Source: CAZPYT01 sp964590955 (GTDB lineage Bacteria > Patescibacteriota > WWE3 > UBA101185 > UBA10185). From it: a stretch of 43,949 nt of DNA. Every line of letters begins with the position of its first letter. Position 1 is the stretch's first letter. The notes beneath the pieces are model-generated. The model saw only the letters and a program-made list of their open reading frames with translations. It did not search any database and was not told the DNA's origin. The stretch lies in NCBI GenBank assembly GCA_964590955.1, contig CAZPYT010000006.1, forward strand, positions 1 to 43,949. The letters run 5' to 3'. A program made the position numbers and the translations under genes. This document shows, piece after piece, positions 31,725-39,408 of the stretch.

Positions 31725-33824
31725 ATGACTAAAAACACAGCGCTTAAAATTGCAGCTGTTAGCTTCTTGATACTTTTTACTGAATTATTGCTGATTAAGT
31801 ATATTGGTACTGAGATTAGACTCTTCGCATATATTCCAAATTTAATATTGCTGGCTGCTTTTATTGGTTCAAGCGCAGGAATGATGATCAAACGTAAAAT
31901 TCCGTTATATTTATCCAATATTTTAATAGTAGTCATACTAGCCTTGGTGCTATCGGGCAAGCTAAATATTATTACAGACAATTTAGCAATATTTAGTGAT
32001 AGCTTTATTTGGTTTACTTTAGTGCCAAAAACAGCATTTTCTGTGATTTTAGCGGTTGTTCTTGTAATCGTTATTTTTCTTTTTTTATTATTTATATTTG
32101 TTCCAATGGGCGGCTATTTAGGAGAGCTGTTCGAAGTCTCAGATAATTTAAATACGGCGTATTCAATAAACATTTTATTTTCTCTTTTTGGAGTTCTATT
32201 CCATGCATGGTTTTCTTCGTTGACAATATCACCGTATTTATCACTTTTGTTGATAATGATAGTCGTTGTTTTACTTTCAGAAAAAAAACATTTAATGTAC
32301 AGCATTATTAGTATTGCCATCATTTTACCCTTACTTGTAGGATCTATGTTTATTTTAAAAGATACAGTTTGGTCACAATATCAGAAGCTACGTTTGGATG
32401 TCTTACCTGATATAGAATATTTACCTCCGGGAAAATTACTGAATGTAAATAACATAGGATACATGGGTCTAATAGACCTTTCTGAAGCTTATCAAAAAAC
32501 TGTACCTGAAAAAATTGCGTCATTGAATTTACCGATTGATCCTGCTTCACTGCCTTTTCTGAATCAATATAATTTACCTTTTGTACTTAAACCTGAGTCA
32601 AAACGCACTTTAATTATAGGTGCTGGCGGTGGGAATGACGTAGCAGGAGCTTTGCGTGCGGGTGTAGAAGATATAGATGCTGTTGAAATAGACAGGGAAA
32701 TTATTGAATTTGGAAGAAAGTACCATCCCGAAAAGCCCTATGATAATTCTAAAGTACATATTGTTATCGATGACGGTCGGGCATTCTTGCGCAGAACGAC
32801 AGAAAGCTATGACGTGATAATCATGGGCTTAGCTGATTCTCATACTTTAAACTCTAATTTGACTAATATTCAACTTGATAATTTTTTATACACAAGAGAG
32901 AGTATTTCCGAAGCTTATAAAAAACTAAACGATGACGGAATATTATTCATTTCATTTGATGTTCGAAAACCATGGATTGGTCGTAGAATTTCAAAGAATT
33001 TCGAACTGGCATTTGGCAATAAACCGCTGGTCATTAATATGCAAAATGAAATCCCAATTTTAGGCTGGGGGGGAGTAATTTTTGCGGCATCAAAAAATCC
33101 AAATAAGTTAACTGAGGTTATTGAAAACAACGCAGAACTTAAAAAGTTTATAGATGCACGAAATATGTTCTTTACAGATCCTGATACAATTTTAAGAGAC
33201 GATTGGCCATACCTATATCTAGAAACCACCAAGATCCCCTTTTTACATATATTGATTACCGCACTGCTGCTTATTTTGTTTTGGATTTTTATGTCTACTC
33301 AAAATATTAAAAATAGCTTTGACATTTCTGCATTTTTATTAGGTATTGGATTTTTACTGTATGAATTCCAAAATATCGGAAGAACATCTCTACTTTACGG
33401 GAATACCTGGAAAACAAATACAATGATAATAAGTTCTATATTGTTGATTACATTACTGGCAAATTTTGTTTATGCAAAATCTAAGCCACCCGTTAAAATG
33501 TTATATTTGTTATTGGTTGTGGCGTTTATTTTTCAGTTAGTATTTCCGGTTCAAAACTACTTTGCATTTTCAAAGCCGCTTTTATATGGCGTTGTTCCGA
33601 TTTTAATTAATTTACCTTTACTTTTTAGCGGGATGATTTTTATTTCTCTTTTCGAAAAGACAAAAGATCGCTCGGCTTTTTTTTCAAGCAATCTGGCGGG
33701 ATCAGCACTTGGCGGATTACTGACATTTATCTCCTATATTTATGGGATTAAATTTTTAATTTTTGTTTGTTTTATCATTTATATCTTGTCCTATTTTACT
33801 ATCAGAAGTAAGAGGATTATTTAA
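31725..33824 (+). CDS. membrane-embedded spermidine-synthase-like protein
   Basis: 699 residues. About seven membrane segments (to about residue 215), a Rossmann methyltransferase-like domain (about 260-480), then about six more membrane segments. LIIGAGGGNDV at about 295-305 is the nucleotide-binding loop. VEIDREIIEFGRKY, IDDGRAFL and YDVIIMGLADSHT match the polyamine-synthase block order. Such fused proteins are common in bacteria, but their product is unknown. Leaderless start. Its last 8 nt overlap the convergent ABC gene. Confidence 0.88.
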   Translation: MTKNTALKIAAVSFLILFTELLLIKYIGTEIRLFAYIPNLILLAAFIGSSAGMMIKRKIPLYLSNILIVVILALVLSGKLNIITDNLAIFSDSFIWFTLVPKTAFSVILAVVLVIVIFLFLLFIFVPMGGYLGELFEVSDNLNTAYSINILFSLFGVLFHAWFSSLTISPYLSLLLIMIVVVLLSEKKHLMYSIISIAIILPLLVGSMFILKDTVWSQYQKLRLDVLPDIEYLPPGKLLNVNNIGYMGLIDLSEAYQKTVPEKIASLNLPIDPASLPFLNQYNLPFVLKPESKRTLIIGAGGGNDVAGALRAGVEDIDAVEIDREIIEFGRKYHPEKPYDNSKVHIVIDDGRAFLRRTTESYDVIIMGLADSHTLNSNLTNIQLDNFLYTRESISEAYKKLNDDGILFISFDVRKPWIGRRISKNFELAFGNKPLVINMQNEIPILGWGGVIFAASKNPNKLTEVIENNAELKKFIDARNMFFTDPDTILRDDWPYLYLETTKIPFLHILITALLLILFWIFMSTQNIKNSFDISAFLLGIGFLLYEFQNIGRTSLLYGNTWKTNTMIISSILLITLLANFVYAKSKPPVKMLYLLLVVAFIFQLVFPVQNYFAFSKPLLYGVVPILINLPLLFSGMIFISLFEKTKDRSAFFSSNLAGSALGGLLTFISYIYGIKFLIFVCFIIYILSYFTIRSKRII

Positions 33825-34485
33825 ATGAAACAATTTTGCCGTCTGATAAAATCAATTGCTTTTGCCCTAAAGCCGCATAATCCGGCTCGTGTGTAACCAT
33901 TACTATTGTTTGGCCATTTTTGTTAAGTTTTATAATCAAATCCAGTACTTTATCCGCAGTTTCTGAATCAAGATTTGCTGTAGGCTCATCTGCGTATATT
34001 ATTTTTGGATTATGTGCGATGGCTCGCGCGATACTAACTCTTTGCTGTTCCCCACCGGATAGCTGGCTTGGTAGGTTATCATATCTATCTCCCAGTCCAA
34101 CGTTTTCTAAAGCGTTCTGTGCAATTTCATAGGCAGTTTTATATCCATTTCCTTGCATTAATAGCGGGATTACTACATTTTCGACGGCATTTAAAGTTGG
34201 AATAAGAGCATAATCCTGAAATATATACCCGATATTTTCAAGCCTGTATTTGTTTCTGATTTTAGGATCAAGTTTTGTAACATCAGCATCTTGCATCATA
34301 ATTGATCCTGAAGTTGGATGATCAAGCAGGCCCAACTGATAAAGCAATGTACTTTTTCCTGAGCCTGATTTTCCCGTAATAGTAATAAAACTCTTATCAG
34401 GAATTTCAAACGAAATATCGTCAATAGCTCTAATTTCTTTTGAGCCTGTCTTGAATATTCTACTGAGATTATTTACTTTAATCAT
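33817..34485 (-). CDS. ABC transporter ATP-binding protein, MacB/LolD type
   Basis: 222 residues. Walker A GKSGSGKST (about 38-46), Q-loop FQDYALIP, signature LSGGEQQR (about 142-149), Walker B IIYADEPT and H-loop VMVTHEPD are all intact. It lies 2 nt after the permease gene and belongs to the same operon. The type VII (MacB/LolCDE/FtsX) group usually moves lipoproteins, peptides or other large molecules by a mechanical push from inside. The substrate here is unknown. Confidence 0.95.
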   Translation of the reverse strand: MIKVNNLSRIFKTGSKEIRAIDDISFEIPDKSFITITGKSGSGKSTLLYQLGLLDHPTSGSIMMQDADVTKLDPKIRNKYRLENIGYIFQDYALIPTLNAVENVVIPLLMQGNGYKTAYEIAQNALENVGLGDRYDNLPSQLSGGEQQRVSIARAIAHNPKIIYADEPTANLDSETADKVLDLIIKLNKNGQTIVMVTHEPDYAALGQKQLILSDGKIVSFK

Positions 34486-34487
34486 TC

Positions 34488-35744
34488 CTATCTTCCTAAA
34501 ATTGCATCTAGCGTATTTTGTTTTACTACTTTCCTTGCAGGAATATATCCGGCTACTCCTGTTGTAAATATCATAATTAGTGTTCTCTTTATTGTTTCCG
34601 GAAGTTCCGCTACAAGAACGCCGTCTGAAAAAGGAAAATCGATTGGGTTAGCTAAAAAGTAAGGTACTAAAACACCATACAAAAATGGAAAGCTAATAAT
34701 TGCTGCTATGAATACATAAATAAGCGCTTGTAATATATACGATATCTCAATAGCTTCGGGGGATATTCCTATTCCCTTTAGAATTCCTATTTGTTTTCTT
34801 TGTGTAATTGCATTTACAAAAATAATTATGAAAATAGTTATCGAAGCTACAATCAATCCTATTGAACCGATTACATCTCCTAATATTTCAAATGTAGCAA
34901 CAATGTCCTCAACAAAACTTGGTTGATATTCTTCGGGTGTTTCAATATATGCATATCCTGAAGCTCCTTGTTGAACTAACCTGTTTTTTACATCTTCAGG
35001 TGTTATTCCATTTTTTATTCTGATTGCAATTTCTGATGGTCTGTAATCTTTGCTGTCAAAAAATGTTTTTAGTAATTGCTGGCTCACGATAGCCTTACCG
35101 TCCAGTTCATTGGTTTTAGAACTAATAAACCCCGCGACTCTTACCTTTTTAGTAATATTATTGACGGTTAGTTCAAGATCGCTTCCAACATCAACTCCCT
35201 CCAATGTCGGTGTATCAAGAGCTTCTGCCCGTTCGTATTTATCCGATAAATCTGCTCCTAAAACAATTTCATCTGTTGAATTTTGGGAAAACATTTTCCC
35301 ATCAAGAACATTTTTTGAAAGTTGAACAACGAGATCTTCATCTTTTGGGTTAACACCGAGTATTCTCGGTGTAATTCTATTTTCTTTTTCGCTTCCTGAT
35401 ACCCGCTTATCGGTATCTGCTTTAATGTCTGCCGCATAAATATATCTGACTGCATAACTATCTATGCCCTCAGCATTTTTGATAAATCGATCAATTTCTT
35501 TAAATCTATCAAGATATTTTTCTCCGGTTTTAGTGGAAATAAAAACATCCGCATAATATTTTTCTCTATTAGCAGAGATTGCACCTGCCGGAAGACCAAT
35601 TAATATGCCTCGTACAACCAATAAGTTTAGAAAAGTTAAAGTCATTACGATTATGATCAATAAGTTAGACAATATCCCTGATCTAATAACCCTGGTATAT
35701 GTAAGAAGCCATGCAACTTTTAGTGTATTTTTAACATTTTTCAT
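34488..35744 (-). CDS. ABC transporter permease, FtsX/MacB type
   Basis: 418 residues. One N-terminal membrane segment (about 20-45), a large outer domain (about 50-265; LGVNPKDEDLVVQL, DEIVLGADLSDKYER), then three membrane segments (about 285-395). The motif TQRKQIGILKGIGISPEAI is typical of FtsX-like permeases. The C-terminus ends ARKVVKQNTLDAILGR, as in MacB relatives. Operon with the ATPase downstream. No separate periplasmic partner is next to it. Confidence 0.93.
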   Translation of the reverse strand: MKNVKNTLKVAWLLTYTRVIRSGILSNLLIIIVMTLTFLNLLVVRGILIGLPAGAISANREKYYADVFISTKTGEKYLDRFKEIDRFIKNAEGIDSYAVRYIYAADIKADTDKRVSGSEKENRITPRILGVNPKDEDLVVQLSKNVLDGKMFSQNSTDEIVLGADLSDKYERAEALDTPTLEGVDVGSDLELTVNNITKKVRVAGFISSKTNELDGKAIVSQQLLKTFFDSKDYRPSEIAIRIKNGITPEDVKNRLVQQGASGYAYIETPEEYQPSFVEDIVATFEILGDVIGSIGLIVASITIFIIIFVNAITQRKQIGILKGIGISPEAIEISYILQALIYVFIAAIISFPFLYGVLVPYFLANPIDFPFSDGVLVAELPETIKRTLIMIFTTGVAGYIPARKVVKQNTLDAILGR

Positions 35745-35766
35745 ATGTGAGTTGTTAACTGCTTCA

Positions 35767-36249
35767 TTATAACGAAAATTCGTCGATGTCTTTTGTTTTT
35801 GTGTTAAAGATTACGAACCCGCATTTTTCTTTTTTCAGCGAACCCGGGTTTAATAAGATTGTTCCGTCAACGATGTCATTTCTAAAAATATGAGTATCTC
35901 CGTGAATACAAAGATCAAAAGCTCCTGATTTTGCGGCTAATTCCACAAATCTCGGATGATGAGTCATAAATATTTTTATATTATCAATTGTTTCTTCAAA
36001 TAAATCTCCGCAAAGGTCAATATTAGTCGTGTCTTTAACAAGATTATTTATGTCGGGTTTATCATTTTCATCATTTCCCCATATAAATTTCACTTTGCCA
36101 TTAAACCTGTTGAGAATTTTAATCCCGGGTGAGGTTGTTAAATCTCCGGCAAATAGTAGATATTCGCATTTGTGCTCATTGGCAATTTGTACAGCTTGCT
36201 CAAGAGCTTTCCAATTATTATGACTGTCTGTCATTATTGCTATATTCAT
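35767..36249 (-). CDS. metallophosphoesterase, YfcE/MJ0936 type
   Basis: 160 residues. MTDSHNN (where the family has SDxHG), LLFAGDLT, IWGNDEND, MTHHPRF and IHGDTHI form the five metal/phosphate motifs in order. Position 1 keeps Asp and His. Predicted phosphodiesterase acting on cyclic or other phosphodiesters. The start at 36249 is chosen over one 15 nt upstream because TATAAT ends 6 nt before it and MNIAIMTDSH is the family start. Confidence 0.92.
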   Translation of the reverse strand: MNIAIMTDSHNNWKALEQAVQIANEHKCEYLLFAGDLTTSPGIKILNRFNGKVKFIWGNDENDKPDINNLVKDTTNIDLCGDLFEETIDNIKIFMTHHPRFVELAAKSGAFDLCIHGDTHIFRNDIVDGTILLNPGSLKKEKCGFVIFNTKTKDIDEFSL

Positions 36250-36255
36250 GTGGGT

Positions 36256-36261
36256 ATTATA
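36256..36261 (-). promoter_or_regulatory. -10 box (leaderless)
   Basis: Minus strand TATAAT preceded by TG, then ACCCAC and the ATG at 36249. Confidence 0.6.
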
Positions 36262-36273
36262 CACTGAAACGAT

Positions 36274-36307
36274 TGAAAAGACCTCACGATATTATAATGT
36301 GAGGTCT
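36274..36307 (-). terminator. Rho-independent terminator
   Basis: Minus strand stem AGACCTCAC/GTGAGGTCT followed by TTTTC. It ends the 36314-36733 gene; its 3' side lies just above the phosphoesterase promoter. Confidence 0.85.
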
Positions 36308-36313
36308 ATCTAT

Positions 36314-36733
36314 TTACTTTATAATTTTATTTTTTCGCAATACTTTCGCGAATATTTCAAGACCTATTGTCGTATCAATGTGATAGTGTGTAATGTGGGG
36401 CGCGTCATTAATAATACTAGCGAATGCTGATGGATCGATGCCGCCACTGAAGCCATTTACTCTAACAGCACTTTCAAGATCTTGTTCAAAAATAATTCTT
36501 GCCACTTTAAGTGGAATAGGTTGTCCTTCTGTTCTCCAGTATTTCCAATCTCTTATCAGTTTTATATTTCCATACTGACCTCGACCTTCAAGTAATCCAT
36601 ATAATCCAAAATATGCGGTTGCATCACAAATAATTTTTATTTTTCCAAGTCTGAGTTCTTCAGCTGCTGCGCGTTTCCTTTTTGATATATCCTGAGTAAA
36701 TACCGTACCACAGCGAATGTTTTTTTGTCTCAT
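36314..36733 (-). CDS. hypothetical protein, 139 aa
   Basis: Starts MRQKNIRCGTVFTQDISKRK; basic N-terminal third, then a mixed alpha/beta region (LGKIKIICDATAYFGLYGLL) and a C-terminus with PHITHYHIDTTIGLEIFAK. It is soluble. The family is not recognised. AAGGAG 5 nt before the ATG is one of the best Shine-Dalgarno sites here. GC content is higher than in the flanking genes, in line with the other small orphan genes. Confidence 0.7.
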   Translation of the reverse strand: MRQKNIRCGTVFTQDISKRKRAAAEELRLGKIKIICDATAYFGLYGLLEGRGQYGNIKLIRDWKYWRTEGQPIPLKVARIIFEQDLESAVRVNGFSGGIDPSAFASIINDAPHITHYHIDTTIGLEIFAKVLRKNKIIK

Positions 36734-36849
36734 TTTTTCTCCTTATGATTATCTTATGTTCATATCTATGATATTGGACATATATTAAATTAATAGTATA
36801 CTGTTGCGGCAATGTATATCTGACAAGAATCTATACAAATTGGACAATT

Positions 36850-37896
36850 ATGAGACAAGAGATTAACCATTCATTAATAAAAAAGTTAAAACAAGACCAC
36901 TTTGGTCAAGTCTTTAGCGATGTGTTGGAAACTTTAGTTTCAAGTGGTTGTTGCGGTGTCTATGGCTTACCTGGATATGGGATGGAGTTTTTTGCAAAAC
37001 AAGTAGTATATATAATTCAACAAAAATACAAAGAATTTGGGACATTACTAATCAATGCCGACCTGGACAATAGTTACGATCATCTTGAAAAAATGAATCT
37101 GGAAGCATATCTTCAAAAAAATAAATTAATATTGGTATTAGGTGAAGTGCTAACGCCTGAACACTACAATCTTTTTAAATATATAAATTATCTTAAATGG
37201 ACGGCAAGGGATAATTTAAGTGTACTTACGGTATCTAACTATACGTTATATAGCGATTATGAAAAGTATTTTGATTATGCTTCTGAATTATTTGTTAAAA
37301 AATATCATGTCAAACCTTTTGATATTGATGGAACTGAAAAAATAATTCAACTTAATAATGAAGAATATAATTGGCACACCCCTATGAAACTATCAAGAAT
37401 TATTCATGAATATAGTGGGGGTAATCCGGCTATAACAAAATATATATGTATGGCTTGCTATGAAGAAGGTATCGAACTGATTGATTTTCCTGAATTGCTA
37501 ATTAAATTACAACCTTTAAGAAAGCGTATTAAGGATATATCTAGACTAATCCCTGTATTGGATATAGAACAACAACAACATCTGAATATTTTTTCACCAA
37601 ATGGAGAACTATTTTCTAAATTGCTTAAATATTATCTGACTGAGGAATCTGCTGAGTTCGAACCTCTTGTACATACAAAACTATCGAAAACAGAACAAAA
37701 GCTGATGAATCATTTAAAATATTTTCCCAACAAAATTATAACAAAAGATCAAATATCGATAATTCTTGGTCAATCGCTTGATTCTTATTCAGAATGGGCT
37801 ATCTATAAAACAATGGAGCGCATTAAAAGAAAATTAAACGGCATATTATGTATTGAAAATGTACATGGAAAAGGCTGGATAATTAAGTCAGATTAG
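36850..37896 (+). CDS. winged-helix regulator with degenerate ATPase domain
   Basis: 348 residues. The N-terminal 230 residues resemble an AAA/STAND-type ATPase. GVYGLPGYGMEFFAKQVV is at the P-loop place but lacks the Lys and Ser/Thr of GxxGxGK[ST]; KLILVLGEVL fits Walker B. EYSGGNPAITKYICMACYEE fits the lid region (SGGNPxxL in relatives). The last 80 residues (LSKTEQKLMNHLKYFPNKII, ending ENVHGKGWIIK) are an OmpR/PhoB-type winged helix. Predicted DNA-binding regulator that no longer binds or cleaves ATP normally. Start not supported by a Shine-Dalgarno. Confidence 0.75.
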   Translation: MRQEINHSLIKKLKQDHFGQVFSDVLETLVSSGCCGVYGLPGYGMEFFAKQVVYIIQQKYKEFGTLLINADLDNSYDHLEKMNLEAYLQKNKLILVLGEVLTPEHYNLFKYINYLKWTARDNLSVLTVSNYTLYSDYEKYFDYASELFVKKYHVKPFDIDGTEKIIQLNNEEYNWHTPMKLSRIIHEYSGGNPAITKYICMACYEEGIELIDFPELLIKLQPLRKRIKDISRLIPVLDIEQQQHLNIFSPNGELFSKLLKYYLTEESAEFEPLVHTKLSKTEQKLMNHLKYFPNKIITKDQISIILGQSLDSYSEWAIYKTMERIKRKLNGILCIENVHGKGWIIKSD

Positions 37897-37937
37897 TGCT
37901 TTCGTACACTAAATTTTTATTTGATCAAAGAATAAGA

Positions 37938-38039
37938 CTCTGTGTTTTAACACAGAGATGGATTCGTGCCTGTAGCGTAGCGGAAGCTGCAAACAGCAAG
38001 ATCAAACAGCAGACTGCACACTTTAGTGCGCAGTCGCTG
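37938..38039. other. hairpin cluster in a gene-free stretch
   Basis: Two good hairpins: CTCTGTG/CACAGAG at 37938-37957, and CAGC-GACTGC-CAC / GTG-GCAGTC-GCTG at 38007-38039, the latter followed by ATTTTG. Between them is a GC-richer part. It may end the winged-helix gene or be a small structured RNA. Confidence 0.4.
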
Positions 38040-38076
38040 ATTTTGTGACAATATATTAAATTCTGTTACAACAAAC

Positions 38077-38098
38077 AAAGCCGGTGTAAACCGGCTTT
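38077..38098 (-). terminator. terminator of the RRM gene
   Basis: Perfect 9-bp stem AAAGCCGGT/ACCGGCTTT with a 4-nt loop. The minus strand continues GTTTGTTG. Confidence 0.7.
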
Positions 38099-38126
38099 GT
38101 ATCGAAATATCAATAATAAATAAAGA

Positions 38127-38381
38127 TTATCTTCTTTCTTTCATTGGCATAGCTTCGTTTACTTTAAGAGTTCTTCCGTCAACTTCTTTTCCGTTCATTT
38201 CTGCCATAGCTTTTTCTGCATCCGCATCTTCTAATTCTACGAATCCAAAACCTTTTGATCTACCTGACATTCTGTCAATAATGACGGTTGCTGAAGCAAC
38301 GGCGCCAAATTCTGAGAACAGATCGCCCAATTTAGCATCATTATAGTTGTAAGGTAAATTACCTACGTATAATTTTTTCAT
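38127..38381 (-). CDS. RRM-type RNA-binding protein
   Basis: 84 residues, a single RNA recognition motif. KLYVGNLPYNY is RNP2 (residues 3-13) and RSKGFGFVEL is RNP1 (about 44-53); the aromatic residues that stack on RNA are present. Small RRM proteins in bacteria are often cold-regulated RNA chaperones. The ATG at 38381 starts the domain exactly. The nearest GGAGG is about 16 nt away and is part of a GGAG/CTCC hairpin, so the site may be controlled or bypassed. A terminator follows. Confidence 0.93.
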   Translation of the reverse strand: MKKLYVGNLPYNYNDAKLGDLFSEFGAVASATVIIDRMSGRSKGFGFVELEDADAEKAMAEMNGKEVDGRTLKVNEAMPMKERR

Positions 38382-38527
38382 TATTTTTAGGGAGACACCT
38401 CCTCCATTATCTTTAATGAAGGAAGACAAAGCTGCAGTCATTAAAGGAACTAAATACACCGTAAACTATACCACTAAAACGTATTTTTGCAATAGTATAT
38501 GGGTTAGCTTTATGCTAATATATTTGG

Positions 38528-38935
38528 ATGCAAGCAAAAATCAAACTAAGGCTATTTGGCTTACTGCTTACACTGTTCGTTTTTATTTTTATAACGGCTG
38601 CTATATTAAGGGAAGATATTCAAAAAAAGCAAAGACTCCTAGACGAAAAAAACAAGTATCAATCTAATTTAAAACAAGATCTTGATAATTATCGAAGCGA
38701 TTACATAAAAGCCGTAGAAATGCAAAAAGTACAAAATAAGGAAGTTATGGCTGAAGTCAAGAAAACATATGAGGATTTACTATCTCAACAACCAAGTATT
38801 ATCGCGCAAAACCAAGTGTTAACTACAGTAACGCGTCCGGCGCAAACAATAGTAAAAAGTACATCTCAGCAAGGTTCATCTAATACAATTTCAGTAGCAA
38901 AACCTAAAGTTACAAGGCAAACACAAGGATCATGA
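38528..38935 (+). CDS. membrane-anchored coiled-coil protein, first gene of the redox operon
   Basis: 135 residues. N-terminal membrane segment (LRLFGLLLTLFVFIFITAAI, about 8-27) followed by an outward coiled coil (about 30-85; QKKQRLLDEKNKYQSNLKQD). A Gln/Ser/Thr/Pro-rich tail (QQPSIIAQNQ, TRQTQGS) ends it. No family recognised. The stop overlaps the next start (ATGA). TAATAT ends 6 nt before its ATG and no Shine-Dalgarno is present. It probably tethers or spaces the exported partners of this operon. Confidence 0.75.
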   Translation: MQAKIKLRLFGLLLTLFVFIFITAAILREDIQKKQRLLDEKNKYQSNLKQDLDNYRSDYIKAVEMQKVQNKEVMAEVKKTYEDLLSQQPSIIAQNQVLTTVTRPAQTIVKSTSQQGSSNTISVAKPKVTRQTQGS

Positions 38936-39408
38936 AAAAATATATATTTTTACTCTTGTTAATACTCGGGCTTCATGTTTTACCGAAGTATCCTGTGTCT
39001 TATGATCATTTTAAACTAATGGTTCATGCTGAGGACGATGAGGATGAAGAGGATCATGAAGAAGACGAAGAAGATGATGAAGATGAAGAAGATGAGGACG
39101 ATCACGATGACGACTACGAATATGTTCAAACTCCGGTTAAAACCCAAGAACCTGTTACAGAATATATTCCGGAAACAGTCCAAAATGTATGGGTACCGGC
39201 TGTCGGTTATGATATAGATTCTGATGGCGATTTGCTTGTAGATGCCATTGATCCTCATCCTACAATTGATGAACGCAAGCTTTTTACTGATTCTGATGGA
39301 GATACTGTAGCAGATGCTTATGATATGTATGATGGGTCTGACGACTTTTTATACGTTATTGATGCAGACGAGAACAATAATGGCATATTAGACAGTTATG
39401 AACCTTAG
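38932..39408 (+). CDS. secreted acidic protein with calcium-type (TSP3-like) repeats
   Basis: 158 residues. A signal peptide (MKKYIFLLLLILGLHVLP), then about 35 residues that are nearly all Asp and Glu, a Pro/Thr/Val linker and three Asp-rich loops. These loops, DSDGDLLVDAIDPHP, DSDGDTVADAYDMYDG and DADENNNGILDSYEP, have the spacing of thrombospondin type 3 / EF-hand-like calcium loops. It probably binds many divalent cations outside the membrane. Same repeat type as in the ferric-reductase protein at 40305. ATGA overlap with the gene before and an 11-nt overlap with apbE. Confidence 0.8.
   Translation: MKKYIFLLLLILGLHVLPKYPVSYDHFKLMVHAEDDEDEEDHEEDEEDDEDEEDEDDHDDDYEYVQTPVKTQEPVTEYIPETVQNVWVPAVGYDIDSDGDLLVDAIDPHPTIDERKLFTDSDGDTVADAYDMYDGSDDFLYVIDADENNNGILDSYEP

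Noticed and set aside
39016..39258. 80-codon minus-strand frame of hydrophobic residues
   Set aside because: It is the mirror of the Asp/Glu-coding stretch of the acidic secreted gene; GAT/GAA repeats read backwards give Ile/Phe/Val runs.
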